A stretch of DNA of 64,000 nt from Aldrovandia affinis (GCA_029706075.1 JAINUG010000489.1:124001-188000), one strand, 5' to 3'. Shown: positions 1-46,627, numbered from the stretch's first letter. Notes: generated by a model from the letters alone, not told the origin. Translations and numbers: made by a program.

Positions 1-3000
1 AAGGTAGTCATGAAACCCAGAAGGTCATATCTTGAGAGATCTCAAGACTCGCCTTACTGTCTGGGAATGGAAGCTCCAGCTTAGACATTGGTGAGCTTCT
101 CAGAGGGCAGTTTGCGGAAGTGTGATGTAGTTAACACAGACCTCACACTATTCAACCACTTCCCTGTGTCTCATAGTTTGTTCAAATTGCCGGTTTCATT
201 GTCCATTTTCACATTAGATTTAGAGTCCATGTGATCGGCTACAAAATGTCCCAAACCAAATGGTTTTATTGCTCTCAAATGCACGATGTTTGCCAGGCTT
301 GTAGCGGAGAAGCATAAGCCTGACACGCAAAGACAGGTGTTTGGGGACTTCCAAAGAAAAGTAGTGTAGCTTATGGGTAGCTAAATTGGGTACGATTAAT
401 TGCATAACACGCCATGAATGTTTTTAATAGTATGCTGTCCCTGGTAAAACAAATAAATGAAAGCAGTGTTTCCTCTATGCTTGGTCCAGACCAAATGACC
501 CTCAAATAAGGAGGGGACTGTCTTTTCATTGATAGATTTGTTTTTGCGTTTCTGAAATATCACCTCAATATCCTTCTATGCCTGCTCCCAACCCAGCATC
601 TCTTCTATAATCCACAGAGGTTATTTACGAGAATCTGGTATCATTGATCAGTAGTGTTGTGTATGAAGACGGCAGGCCCACTTCAGACAGCCATGGCCGT
701 GTCAATTTTGTAAAACGTTTTTTTTACTCTTACTGAACTGCTGTATTTGAACTTTAACCTTTCTATGTTAACTGCTTAGGTAGAGAAATCTGAACATGAA
801 TGTATGAATTTCAGTCCTCTTTTCTTACATTTTCTAACTTTTCTAACTCGTGATTCCATTCTCTTGCTAGTCTCTACTCTACCTCTGCATCACCCCATCT
901 CATTCTGTCTTGCCTGAGTTTTCTGCAATTACCATGGCAACAACTAAGCTACATTTAGTATAGCAGTCCAGATTTATCTTTCGGAGAGTTCTGTCTCCAG
1001 TCTGTCTCCAGTTGTGTGCATGCGCATATGGAAGCCAATTGCAAGTAATTTTCAGAGAGGGAAACACGTATTCATATTCATGTGTTTCATTGGCTATTTA
1101 TCCAGTGTATGCAAGTGTGGCAGCAAAATACATTTAGGTTTTTATTGTTATTAATAGTTGTGGTGGTGTTGAGTTGGTAAAGCCTAGAGCACAGAGACGG
1201 CGTGTGTCCATCCCTAGCCCTCTCCCTGTTTATCAGTACATGTGATTCATCCTGGCAGTACAAGTTCGTACAGTAGGTTGGCGCCAACAGCAATGCACAC
1301 CCACATACACCCACACGCGCACACTCGAGTCTCTCTTGTGTTGACCGCAGAGGGCAAACGCATTGTTGCAGTGACAGAGAGTATCGTAGAGGGAGTATTC
1401 AAAGGTCCGCAGTCCACGTTCCACATCCTGCATGACACAAGAACTGAATCATAGCGTTAGATTAGGTGCAGAGATATCAGGGGTTAAGGAAATGGTGAGT
1501 GTAGTGCTGGTTTAGTAATACTCTGAGGACTTTACTCTGGGAGTGATACCCATACATTAACCAAAGTTTCACATCCAACAAGACAAGGGGGGAAAAATCA
1601 ATTTCAGAGTGAAACCAGGAAACTAATTGTGCAAAACAAACCTCGTGGTTTCCTGGTTTTCAGGTTCTCCTGGAATAAGGCATGTCTTTTTGGATAAGAA
1701 ATGCTAGCAAACGAAGGGGTTTATTGAACACGAGAAGAGTGGAAATGTGCGTTTCACTCTCGCCCTGCCCTGCTCAGTGTCTCAGCCAGCTCAACACTCG
1801 GCTCTGTGTTGCCCTGTTGTTTTGGTCATTGAGTCTGTCAATGTGTGACTGCACCGTGCCTGACACGCTGATAACGCTCCATGTGACGTGCAGAGACAGG
1901 AGGGGAGCGAGGGAGAACTGGAGGGGGAGAGAAAATAGACCGTGGGTGTATTTCAGGCCTGGGCCTGAGCTGCTGTGTATAATGTGGTGTTTATGGAATT
2001 TATTCATTAAAAGGCCCGTCGCTGCGTGGCTTGTTGAGTGATCCCATGATCAGAAGAGATTTGAAGAAGAGTTATTGTAGCGCCACCAAAATCACTGGCG
2101 CGACAGCGTCATATTATTGCACGGTTTACATGATTAATTTACAGTTTTGTATTCAAGTCACTTAACCTTAAGCCAAGTTGAGTTCCAAGTCACCAGTACA
2201 CAAGTCCAAGTCACAAGTGCTCAGGTTCAAGTCCAGAAAAGCCCCTTTCACAGCTCCCACTATCAAAAGTTAAAAGTTGAGATTACAAAAGAAGGGAAAG
2301 AAGCATTGAATCCAAATGGAATCTTTCTTTCCGTTTTTAGTGATTGGATTGGAGAGCACAGTCTATCAGTGGGGTGTGTGTATAATTAAACACAAGTCTA
2401 CAAATGGTTTAAAGTCCATAAGAAACTTTCATTATAACAATTAACACAGAAGGAGCAACGGGAACTTAACAATACCTATTTGTTGTTGAACTTTAAAAAG
2501 ATGAGATGAAAAGACAAATTAGGTCAACAGTGTAGAGCATGCAGTCAACCCACCGTACGGTAATGTATAGGTCTTATGCACCAGAAACAGACAATGTATG
2601 TTAATGTAGACATACCAATGTCAGACCCACTATGCTCGTTTGATCTGACAGGCTTAACGTTTCTTAACGTAAAGTTAATTCATAAATGTCTGTACACAAA
2701 TCTCCTTTCACATTGATCATATACAACAGTGTAACATTTTTCTTTGTACAACTATAAATAACACATAATTCCTTCACAGTAGTCATTACATCTAAATTCC
2801 TACAATAGTATTTCACCCTTGAAGCTATGACCTTCTATTAACTAGCTACTAGTAGCTTCAATGACACTAGCCAGCTAGTTAGTGTTAGCAGACTTAGCAT
2901 CCATTAGCACAAGTTATTCTCATACATAATTGCCTTTCCACAAAACTGCTGACTAAATGGCGACTGTGACAAGAATTGTTTACGTACCATTATCATAACC

Positions 3001-3589
3001 GGCTTTCGGTACCTGCGTAAGATGGCACTTTGCACTTGTTAACTTAGTTAGCTGGTTAACTACCTAGTTGATTAACGGGATATAAACCATTCAATATGGC
3101 TAGCAAGCTATTGTTGAAACACTTGCTATTGAGCTGGCTGGTCAAAGGTTAGCAACATGAGCAAATTAACCAACCAAGTCTATGGGTTGCTACTGTAACA
3201 TTGGCTGGCTTGTCTAACTTGTCTGGCGAGTCACTTTAGTTGAAGCCAAATTGACTTGCCTCTCAGGATACATGCAGCCCAGTTTCCTGACTAAATTTGA
3301 AGTTCCAAGTCTGTCCTCAATTCTTCTCTCGCAGGTTGCGCACATTGCCAACATTTTATTTCCGTCATTGACAGTATACTTTGCAAATGCAAATTTGATC
3401 ATTCGATATCTTGGGAAAATTTGTGTTCCTCACTGATCAAATGTCCCATGTCACTGCCTCTGATTTGTAGCGATGGGTTGATCAGGGAAGATAACCATTG
3501 AAAATGATTAATTTCAGTATATACATTTGGATGTAATTTATGTATTTAGATGTACACATTCATTTATGTAGTTTTGGAGACGTGTATAA

Positions 3590-3746
3590 TTGAGTCTGTC
3601 TGATACTGCAAGTACAAGTCCCAGTCACTTAACCTGCAAGTCCCAAGTCCCCAATGCTCAAGTCCAAGTTGAGTCACGAGTCGTGAAAATTGTGACTTAA
3701 GTTGGACTCAAGTCAAAGTCCTGGACTTGAGTACTACAACACTACA
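3590..3746 (-). repeat. CAAGTC-rich dispersed repeat (hAT-like, non-autonomous)
   Basis: Dense AAGTC/GACTT words with an end AGTGTTGTAGTACTC (- strand) typical of a widespread fish repeat. A related but weaker block is at 2150-2240 and shares the word AGTCACTTAACCT. Assignment to hAT is from memory of the family, not from a visible target duplication. Confidence 0.4.
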
Positions 3747-3754
3747 GTTTGACC

Positions 3755-3910
3755 AGAAGGCGCTCTTATTCGGGGCGACCTAACAGAGCTTATGTTTTGC
3801 ATGTAACACATTCCGACAGCTAGACATTTACTGGAGCGATTCAGGTTGCATACCACGCTCAAGGGTAGAACAGTATGGCGCCTGCCAGGATTTGAACCTC
3901 TAACCTTCTG
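3755..3910 (-). repeat. degenerate tRNA-derived SINE
   Basis: On the - strand: tRNA-like B-box region (GGTTCAAATCC-like), CCCTTGAGCGTGG-type middle and an eroded CGCCCCGAATAAGAGCGCC tail. Same family as the copy at 6602-6783. Confidence 0.55.
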
Positions 3911-4325
3911 GTTCCAATTTCAGCTCCTTAACTTCCTCTTCCACGCTGCAGTTTATTATGTCCTGTCCTGGTGCTCGCAAGCATTCTGCTGCACTCGCAT
4001 TACACACGACCTGTGATGGAGCGTGTGCACTGTATGTGTTATGTTGACACAGGTATGGGGACAATATGATGCAGGCTTGAATAGTCATATCACTTTTCAC
4101 ACCCCTAAGGTTTTCTCCCACACCACAGAGTGGGGGAGGAATGTCTCAGATACTATGTGTGAGTGTGTTTTAGTCTTATAGTGATTAGACTAAAGTAGTG
4201 ATTAGATTTCACTCTGAAATGCATTTAGAAGATGGTATGTAGTTATATGTGTCTATATTTGACTTTTCCTTCTTATGACAGTATTGGTGTTTCACTGCCT
4301 AAGCTTAAGCTTATTTCTCTTTCAG

Positions 4326-37257
<32,932 letters not shown>

Positions 37258-39628
37258 GGGGGTTGGGGGTGTGTGGAGAGGGACTGGAGCTCGCGGGTGG
37301 CGGAGTGGGACTGGGGCTTTTAAACGCGAGGAGGAGGAGGAGGAGAGCTGGGAAAGAACGGAGACACTGGGGAGGAGGGAGAGAACGGTAGAACCAGGAG
37401 GAAAATGAGGAGGTGAAATGTGGAGGAGGAGACGGAGGCTTGGTGAGAGGTTGTGTGCCGACTCATCGCAAAGGAAGGGGGGTGAGGTTTTACGGCTTAT
37501 AGGGGTGGAGTGTGCATAGGGGGCTGGATTTTAATTTTTTGGTGGGGGGGGGGGATGTTCTTCTGTTTTTGTTCCCCCTTAAATTGTTGTTCTCCCTTCC
37601 CGTGGTGAATTTTCTTTTGTCCTTCGTTGGTTCTCAATCACTTCCCTCAAACCTGGCGCCCGTCCTCAGAAAGCGAAAAGGTAAACGGGGCGGTTGGCCT
37701 CGCACGCCGAGCCCCTGAAAACCGCCGCAGGCGACCCCGCCACTTCCCCCCGGGGCCCGAACGAGGGGGAAAGCGTGGCGCTACATGCCAAGTCTCTCTT
37801 CCCTTTAGTTTCTTTCGCAAGCGCGCGGTGGGAGCTGCGCTCTGTCGCCCCGAATGTACAAAACAGTACAGTGTCTTACCCTTAGGGGGAGGAAGCGGTG
37901 CGGATTCAAACCGGCAACTCTGGTGATGTCACAGTTTCTACCACCTGTCCCCCTCCCCCTATCACCCAGGTTCAGTTCTACCACAGGGGTCAGGAAAGAA
38001 CATTTAGTAAATAAGGGCCAATTGCATAATCATTGGTTGATTTTCATTGTAATTCAGTTGCTGGTAGGTTTCAAAATGCTGCACTGGAATGGAATGGTCT
38101 GTTCGGTTCCCTTTTATGAAGAAAACCAAGATTAAAGGAAGCTGAATGATTTATTTTCTTGTTCTTTTCGATTGTGTGTCGCCTTTGCACAGAGAATGTA
38201 AAACAGAACGTGCCTCCCAACCCTTCCAAAAGAAAGCTAGACAGAACAGAAGTATAAATGTTAAAAGTATCTATAAATATATGAAAATATTTATCACCGG
38301 GGGAGGGGCAAGAAAACAGGATTTCCTTTGATCTTCAACATTTTGTTGACTTGAGCCCGCCTGCGTCTCTCCTGAGACCTCCAGACTTTCACAGAGGAGC
38401 GCGAGGTGAAGGCCAAACCACAAACGCCCCCCGAGAGGGGGGGAGTAGAACATGGTCGCGACAGCGTGCAATTCAACCCAATCATCATTATTATCATTAT
38501 GATTATCATTACTGTTGTTTTTGATAGGAGTATTTAATATGGCGCGTGGGAGTGAGTTTCTGTTTTTGTATTTTCAAACCAAAAGGCTGCATTTGGCCTC
38601 ACGAACATATCTTTTCACGGATGGTTGAATGAGAGTAGTAAATAAGAAAATCATAATCATAACGTAATAATGATGATCCTAATTGACTACTGCTCATTTG
38701 TTTTGTTTAGAACTGATTCTTTTTTTTTCTTTTTTCTTTGGCGTTATATTGTTGTTAATAATTAAAAAATTTAAAAAGATACTGCTTCAGTTTGGCACTG
38801 CCTGAAGCACAGAGATGCTACACATTTTTATTTTTTATCATTTCAGTCTCCATATATCAGAACACAGGCATTAACCCCCAACCTGAAGCTCATTGTTGTA
38901 TTTACGGTGGGTGTGTGCACGCGCACACACATGGGCAGCTCCGGTTCGACACGAGTCGACCCATCTGACTGGGCCCGTTGTCCCAGGGCCTGCAGGCAAA
39001 CATTCTGCTGTCATCTTTAAAGAAAGCGTGATGCGCTATTTTAAAGTTTTTCCCCCGTGCGTTAAGCTAAGTGACCCGACCGCTCACTGGGAAACATTGA
39101 GCTGAATGAAAACTTTGCATGAGCGTAAACCCGTCACCTTCATGTCATGGTGAAGGAGTTGCGTCTGAGTAATTGTAAGTTCGTCTCAAGCTGTGGCCGC
39201 AGCAATATTAAGACTTTAATTCTTCCAGGGGCGGGTGTACGGTGCAGCTCAACTTGGACTGGGGGGTCGAGCGGGCTGTTCTTCTGTATTTGCATCTGTA
39301 CAGAGTGTGTGAAATTATGCAAATGAGAGCGCAGTGCTTTTGGATTGCACCACAGTATGCCGTACTGTAACCCGTTTCATTGCTTCTTTTAACCAAACGG
39401 TTAAAAGATTTCCCATTATATTACATGCTGTTTGCCACATGGCTTCTCTCCTTTGCAAGGCACTGAGTTTCTTTGGTTTTCAATGTGTGAATGGAGGTTT
39501 ATGTGGTCCTTTACACACACACACACACACACTTGAAGGAGTGACGTTGACTCTCATAGCAGTTGTGGGAGGTCCACATCCAGTGTCACCAGTAAAGGCT
39601 TTTTGCTCTTGTCTGTCTGACAAGACGA

Positions 39629-39662
39629 GTATGGGGGTCAGGAACAGCGTTGACCCCCATAC
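39629..39662 (+). repeat. perfect 12-bp stem-loop in the mark2 3' UTR
   Basis: GTATGGGGGTCA (39629-39640), 10-nt loop, TGACCCCCATAC (39651-39662). If the UTR extends to 40.5 kb the stem is transcribed. Confidence 0.85.
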
Positions 39663-40485
39663 ATTGGAGGAGGTCCTGAGCGCTCCGCTTGCATCAGCTT
39701 GGCGTAAAGGGACTTGTGGTGCATGTCCTGAGGACTGTCTTCTGATTGGCTGGCTGGGTCTCAAGTGAGCCTCTCACAACTCTTGTCTGTATATGGCCCT
39801 ACGAATAACGCACTGCACCCTTCATGTAGCTGTGTACATGGCATGTGTTCTGTGTAGCGAGCGTCTTATGGTGGTGAATTATTTTGACTGGTCGGGTGTG
39901 TTTCTCTGCACTTTTTCCCCAAGTCCTCCAATTGGTTGGTCAATGCATGGTTTAATTACTAAACTTGATGAAACTGTGTGTGTGTGTGTGTGTGTGCGCG
40001 CACTTGCAAGCTTGGAGCTTTTCAACACTGTTGTGCAATGAGTGCCAGAAACCACCTTGTACAGCATCGGCAGATTGAGCACTGTTTGAACCCCTTGGAA
40101 TTAAAAAAGTGACATTGTCTGTGGGCAGGGGCAGGAAGGGAAGCGAAGGCGGAGAGCCGAGGTGTTCACCTGTAGTGCAATTCAACGGTTTTTGGGGACA
40201 CCTGTGCACACCTGTATATTTTTACCTTTGAGATTGATTCTGTTTTTAATATGTAATATCTGTTGTTCTTTCAGATGATTATTGTTTAAGGTGCTGGGAA
40301 TCCGATTATTGTGTTTTCCTTCAGGGTTGATTTTTTTTTCACTTTTTTTCATTGCTGTAATTTACAATGATTTCTGTGTCCTAGACTGCGCAAGTGGCAG
40401 GGTGCGGGTGGAAGGGTGAAAACTAAAATGTATTTTTGTTCGTTTTTTTTTTGTGGAAAGAGATGATCAATTCAATAATGATAGT

Positions 40486-40497
40486 AATAAAAATAAA
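40486..40497 (+). terminator. tandem AATAAA polyadenylation signals for mark2
   Basis: Two back-to-back AATAAA hexamers, followed by a GT-rich stretch (GTTGTGTTCAATGTGTTGTT) that suits a downstream element. Cleavage would be near 40510. Confidence 0.6.
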
Positions 40498-40649
40498 ATG
40501 GCATTAATTTGAAATGTTGTGTTCAATGTGTTGTTACTTAAGTCTTTAGGCTCAAGGATTCAACCAAGAATTCTTAGTTTGCAACGGTTTCTAGGACAGC
40601 GGTTCTACACCGTTCTCAACAAGGGAGTGCTTGTTTGGCACACGGCAAA

Positions 40650-41325
40650 AGTACGAGTACATGTTTCCCACAGTGAAAGGTTCTGGTGGCTCTGTTATGG
40701 TGTGGGGTGCATTTTCCTGGCATGGTTTAGGTCCACTGAACCCCTTAGAGGGCATGGTAAACATCAATAAATACAAAGCCATTCTGAGTGATCACCTTCA
40801 TCTATGGTGAAGCATTTCTATACTGATCGGAGTAATCTCTTCCAGGATGACATTGCTCCCATCCACAGGGCACGAGTGGTCAATGAATGGTTTGGTGAGC
40901 ATTAAAACGATGTAAACCATATGCTATGGCAATCTGTGACTAAGTACAAAGATTCAAAGAGTAGGAGTGCTGATCTAGGTTCAGGTTTCCCCTGTCCATA
41001 TCCTAACCATATTCATTATGAGCTAAAAGGCTAAACTGATCCTAGATCAGCACTCCTACTCTTAGAATCTTTGTACATACGGCCCCAGACCCAATTAAAC
41101 ACTCATGGGAGATTCTGGAGCGGTGCCTGAGACAGCGTTTCCACCACCATCAACAAAACACCAAATGATGGAATTTCTCATGGAAGAATGGTGTTGCATC
41201 CCTCCATGCAGTTCCAGACACTTGTAGAATCTATGCCATGGTGCACTGAAGCTGTTCTAGCAGCTTGTGGTGGCCCAACACCTTAAGACACTGTTGGTGT
41301 TTCCTTTATTTTGGCAGTTAACTGA
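40650..41325 (+). pseudogene. Tc1-like transposase remnant, interrupted
   Basis: + strand reads VKGSGGSVMVWGAFSWHGLG, then FQDDIAPIHRA (Asn of the usual DDNAPIH motif is Ile), then after an insertion ...CAATTAAACACTCATGGGAG (the NPIEHLWEI region, altered) to the family's usual 3' end near 41325. Frameshifts and stops throughout. Confidence 0.75.
40937..41085. mobile_element. short fold-back element nested in the Tc1 remnant
   Basis: Arms GTACAAAGATTC..AAGAGTAGGAGTGCTGATCTAGG (40944-40978) and the complement at 41041-41074, with a 60-bp centre. It splits the Tc1 sequence between TGCTATGGC and CAGACCCAATT. Confidence 0.8.
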
Positions 41326-41593
41326 TTGTAGGTAAATTACAAGCCTAGATAGGCTGAATGGCCTGTTCTCAATATTCTTGTTTCATTGTCTGTCTTCGAT
41401 ACATATTTGAAGGAACCCCCTTCCTTAAAACCAAGAATAAACAATAACTTGATCCTAAATTCAATCACAAGACAGACAAGACATGCTAAGGGATTTAAAC
41501 TACACATACATAACATATCGAATTGGAACGCAACTGAACTATTTAAAGAATGAACCACTGGTCAGAATCCCTCCTTGTTGGCACAAACATTTG

Positions 41594-42595
41594 TTTATTC
41601 TAAAAAAAGAAAATCTGAAAATCACAAGCACATAGTACACACAAACGGAAAATTCTCACTAAAGAAAATGCATCTTTAGTGTCTATGTTTAGTGTTACCC
41701 AGTGTTTGACTGTTTTATTTTTTGCAGTTTAAGTGTTGGTATGTGTGAGACTCAAGCCCATCTACTGCTGATCTTTCTGATGATTCTACACAGCTACTCT
41801 ACCCATCTAATGTTATCTAAAGCACCTCGACACAGAGGTTCTCAGTATCCTGCGATCAGTACGTGATTCTGTGCCTGTCTTTGGGAGTGTGAGCGATCTC
41901 CCTTCCTTTGGGGCGGAAAGACTGACGCCCAGCAGGCTGACGATGCCCCTCCCTCTATGGAAACCCGCCCGCGTCTGTATTCCACAGTTGAAAAGGTTCT
42001 GATGTTGCCATGGAGACAAGCGGGGGACAGCTAAAGTCTGTTGTCATGGCATCTTCGTTATCAAAAGACATCCAGTGTATACTCCTGTTTTTGTATTTTG
42101 GTTATTTTTTCCTCTAATGTGGGGGGATAAAGGGGAGGGTTGAGGGGGCCACAGGGGGTGTTGCTGATGGTTGTTATGAGTGGAGAAGGAGCCGTGGTTG
42201 CCATGAAAACTGATGTGTGGGCGTTTTCCGCGTTTGCCATGGAGACCAGGAATGGAGTGTTCAGCCAATCCTGCAGCTGAACGGTTTGTCATGGACAGTT
42301 TCAGGAGGCAACAGTTGTGAGGGAGGGAGAGGTTTCCCTCGGAGGGGGAAGGGGGATGTAGCCGACTGGCGGTGTTGTCTTGCAGTGTGGAGGATGAGCA
42401 TCGACAGCAGACTGAGCTGTAGAACGGTGGGAGCAGAAAATGGCTGACTGGAGATAAAGTTAGCGTGACGAGGCACATCTACAGCCAGTGGTGTTCGTCT
42501 GTCTGCCTTAATGTCTGTTCTCCCATGAATCACCATACCCTCACCTCAATCCTCTTTAATCCCGGGAGGGTAACGCGGTCACAACCCTTTCCCCT
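41594..42595 (-). other. rcor2: rcor2 3' untranslated region (inferred extent)
   Basis: Sequence downstream of the rcor2 stop without a credible ORF. AATAAA on the - strand at 41719-41714 and again at 41599-41594 are candidate polyadenylation signals, giving a UTR of roughly 0.9 to 1.0 kb. Confidence 0.5.
41714..41719 (-). terminator. candidate rcor2 polyadenylation signal
   Basis: AATAAA read on the - strand, about 880 nt after the stop. A second one lies at 41594-41599. No functional evidence beyond the hexamers. Confidence 0.4.
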
Positions 42596-42967
42596 TCAGT
42601 GAGAATGGGGGAGCTCCACTTTCAGGCCCAACAGGGAAGGTGGATGCTGACCCGATGTGGAGGAGGGGGAAGAATTCAGACTGGAGCTCAGTGAGCTTCG
42701 CGCCCCCTGGTGGAGAGTGGAGGCGACAGTAGGTCGAATGAGTGGTGGAGGGGGGTGGTTGTGGGGGGTGCGGGTTTGGAGAGGACGGGTCTGCAGGGGC
42801 GGGGGCTGGCGGAGCAGGCTGGGGGGAGCCAGGGGGGGCGCCGGGCGTAGCAATGGGGGTGGCTGGGATAGGGGAGGGGGAATTTGGTTTGAAGTGGAGG
42901 TATTTATGGAGCTGGTACTGGTAGGAGGAGGGGAGGTCCCAGTTTGGGAGAGAGGTCCACTGAGGTC
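42596..42967 (-). CDS. rcor2: rcor2 last coding exon (proline-rich tail)
   Basis: 372 nt including TGA at 42598-42596. 123 residues rich in Pro and Ser: [53 protein letters not shown] and an end LKVELPHSH. The repeated PPLLRP and PPPPLIRP motifs are characteristic of RCOR2. Acceptor CTCTCAG. Confidence 0.93.
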   Translation of the reverse strand, partial: DLSGPLSQTGTSPPPTSTSSINTSTSNQIPPPLSQPPPLLRPAPPLAPPSLLRQPPPLQTRPLQTRTPHNHPPPPLIRPTVASTLHQGARSSLSSSLNSSPSSTSGQHPPSLLGLKVELPHSH

Positions 42968-45900
42968 CTGAGAGGAGAAAAGAAAATGGGGGAAGGGTAA
43001 GAAACAGTGCCTTGAATCACAATGGCATTATGATCATGTCTTTGTGCCTAAATAGGCTGTCACATCGAATCTTAACCTCATTTAAAATCTGCATTCCAAC
43101 CCCAGTTTCGAAGACAAATGGGGAGATTTTTTAATTTATTTTTTATTTTTATTTATTTATTATTACGTTTATAAAAATGATCTTTTAGAATAAAACTACA
43201 TTCCCATAAGCAGGGGCATCATGTAGCCAATTATTTAGAGGAGTCTTCACGACCCAAAACGATTTCCCCAAAGTTTGCAGGTTGCCATGTCCATCTCCCC
43301 TTTCTCCATCTCTTTCAACTCACCTCATCCTCCTCAATGCCCCCTGGCATCTCTCCTCCTGCCTCAGCTAGGCCCTTCACATCTTCAGGGCTCCCAGCAT
43401 GCCCCTGGAGAGTTTCCTGTTCTGCCTGCCACTCACGGAGCACTTCTTCCAAGTTGAAGCGCCTCCGATAGCTGACGAAGAAAGAGCTGACCTGGGAGAC
43501 GGTCTTGTTCCCGATCACCTCTGCAATGGCGGCCATGTCTTTACCGTATCGTCTGATGGCTGAGGAAAGATTGATGCGGATGATGAGGGCTAAGGTCTGT
43601 ATGCTCCCATCCAACCTCCCCAAATTTAAATGCCCAATAGCCAACTGTAGGCCCGTTCCATCGCTGCAACAATCCTCAATACATTTTTGGGAGGGCGCAC
43701 TCGAATAGCACGACTCCTCCAAAATCGCGCAGTGAACTGCTGCTTTTTCTCACTCTGTAAATCGCCAGCTGTGGTGTGGCAGTTACTGGACCGGAGGTGC
43801 CTGATCAACTGTTGCTGCCATTGAGTGACGAGGTGGGGCATACCCTGCTGACAGAAACCCTCCCTCCCATAGCCATGCTATGGCTAATTTTGTGTTGCCC
43901 CACTGGAATGACGGCCACAGACAGCACTTGCGCAGTCAAGTTTTGAGCTAGCTCACAGGGAGCATCACTGTACTAAAGTACTGCCTCAGTGGGATGCACC
44001 ACTTAGGAGGCCCTTTCAACCGCCGTTTTATATCACTTCCATTGAAAATCCAAAGCCCGTGCTTCCACTTCTCTGAACGAGACGACGTACCCCATAGGCT
44101 GGCAGTCTTAACTGCAGTTAAGATTTTAAATTTGACTAACCTTTTCCTTCCCAGTGTTACAGGTATGGTACGCAGCCGCCTACAATGATGTCTATTGCTG
44201 TATTACTGCACTGACCTCTTGCGCGATCTATGATTGTTCCTACCATGTATTAATGCACATCTTGTATGTCGCTCTGGATAAGAGCGTCTGCTAAATTGCT
44301 TAAAATGCCAATGTAAAATGCAGTCTAAACTACAGCACGTGGCCTGAGCATGAGGCGTGGATGGCCAGTGTCTTACCCTGCACGGCTAGGAGCTGCTCCT
44401 CTGTGGTCCAGCGAGAGTTGATCTTGGGTGTTGGCTGTGGGGAAGAGAAGATGCGAGTGAGTCCTGCCCTTTTCCGCCACGACTCCCCAACTTCAGCAGC
44501 TATTTTCTGTCATCTTTGTTGTTGTACCGATCCCTGCCACCTCACCACCGGCCTTGCAGACGGTGGCCACAGACACACATACGCGCAGGTGAGAATGATG
44601 TGTGCCGCGCAGGCAAACTGCGCAACTACGTCACATCCCTGGGCATCACTGTGAAAAACGGAGGAAATCAATACGAAGGGGGACGTCACCACTGCTGACG
44701 ACGGCAAACAGTGAAGGGCAGGTAGGAATAGTATCGAGTCCTGTCATTTCAGACTCAACCTTGAACTGCAAACAAAAGTAGCAGTTGAGCTAGTTGTCTC
44801 AATTGTGCAGACACCAGCATCCATTAAGTGTTATCGTGTGCCATGGATCAGGATGCAGGTAAGGCAATGGAAAAATCTATCTTACTGTACTGGGCCAGGC
44901 AGTCTAGTTTGTGCTAGACCAACTCTAGGCCTACAGTGGGAAGGGGGGCACTGGTGGTCGGTCGAAATGTAAAATGAGAAAAAGAACACCAGCACACTGC
45001 TTACAATGCTCCCAAGCGATTTAGTCAAATTTTTCTGCGAGCAGTGGCAACATTTCGACCATTTGGTCTTCGTCCAGTCAGTGTGCCTCTATCCTTCTGG
45101 CTTCGGCATCTCTCTGCTCTTGCGTCGGCGTACCTCGGAGGGACGCAGAGAGTCGATCCCTCCTTCCAAGCCGTTCTTCAAACTGCTGTTCGCCTGCTTG
45201 ATGCTCTGCACCTGAGACCAGGGAGCGAGAGAAGGACACGAGCGTCTAAATCCATGTACACTGATCCCAAAAAACGACAGAAACTGGAGAATTACAGCAG
45301 CATCGTGGCCAATTCCCCTGTGCTCTTTACGACAACTTTCTGTGGTCCACAGAACCTGTTCAAACCGATTCCCATCTTATCCATAAAATGCCATCTTTCA
45401 AGCCGAATCGTAAGATGTAAGGGAAGAAGAGGGAAGGGAGAGGGGGGAGAGGCAGAGAAAGAGAGCCATGGGGGAGTTACCCGTCTCTTCAGGGACACCA
45501 GCTGGGTGTCCAGTTGTCTTATTGATATGGATCCCGTGTCAGGGGAACCGGAGAGGGCCGTGATGTCCTCTTGGATGAGGTGCATGCCTTTTGGCGGGCG
45601 CCGGCGAGCCCGCAGCGGGTGGTGCCGATACTGAGCTCCTTGATTCTCCTTCCGGACTGGACCAGATCTCCCAGGGGCCCCCCTCTCCCCCATTCCTCCA
45701 CCGCTTGTGCTCTGTTTTGGGGTCTGGGAGAACGAACACAAACATTTTAATGCTTAAACACCCACACGGAGCAAGTAGCCACACTGCAAAAGCAAAACAT
45801 TTTAGAGCTTCAACGAGTAGCAGTATACAATGCGTTTCAAGTCCTGAAAGCTTAAACATCATTTGGCATCTTTTTTTTTTTTTTTTTTACAAATTACAAT

Positions 45901-46627
45901 CTTAGCATTTCAGTATTTAGCCAGAAATACCAAAATTTGGCTTCAAACTACTCACCTCTTTCTTGGTGTCTACTTCAAAGTCACTGTCGCTCCCAGCATC
46001 CACTTCCTGCATGTCGTCATTGCTAAAAGATTTTTAAAAAGTTGAGTTGCTGTCAGTTGAGGTTTGCCGACTATGGAACGTTGCCGACTACTCTCATCCT
46101 GCACTATCGGTTCCGCTCTACTGCTGATCCATCCACACCTCCCTTCCTATCCCCCATCCTTCCCTCTCCCTTGCTCGTCTTCCATCTGCTCCCTCTCTGT
46201 CCGCAGCACAAACTCTCTCACCTGTCGTCCTTCTCCCTCTTGCTCAGCAAGCGCCGTGCCTGTTTGTCCATCACGCTAGTGCGGGTCCGAGTTTTTTTCC
46301 AGGAGTAATAGTACTTCACCAAGCAGGAGATTAGCTTGTCGGGCAACTGAAATGCACAAAATCCATTCCAGCCAATCTGTGCTTTCCATAGACTCAAAAT
46401 AGCTCCAGTCTTCCTGTATCCATCTCCGTTTACCGTAATGATGTTTGAAGTCATCGTTTACCCATAATCAATGTATCATTTTGTTCCTTTCAATACGATG
46501 TACTACGCGTAAAAAAACAAAAACGCTTTTTAGTGAATTTGCTTTCTACACAAACCAACATCCACCAATGGCTAGCTTTGTTAGCATGTCCGAAAACAAT
46601 ATGAGCTTATGTTTTTCATTTGGTGTC

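Larger units (their letters stand above)
1..4325 (+). other. mark2 upstream intron
   Basis: No exon recognised. Contains AAGTC-rich segments around 2150-2240 and 3590-3746, a GCTAGC-rich segment (2820-3190) and a degenerate SINE (3755-3910). Short GT/CA tracts are near 1300. The rest shows nothing identifiable. Confidence 0.6.
37258..40515 (+). other. mark2: mark2 3' untranslated region (inferred extent)
   Basis: Begins after the TGA. There is no credible ORF. It contains G-rich purine runs (37300-37400), (CA)n at 39514-39531, (GT)n at 39976-39993 and a perfect 12-bp stem-loop at 39629-39662. The first convincing polyadenylation signals are at 40486-40497, so a roughly 3.2-kb UTR is inferred; an earlier end cannot be excluded. 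Confidence 0.6.
40516..41593. other. convergent intergenic gap between mark2 and rcor2
   Basis: About 1.1 kb, mostly a broken Tc1-like copy with a nested hairpin element. No gene seen. Confidence 0.7.
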
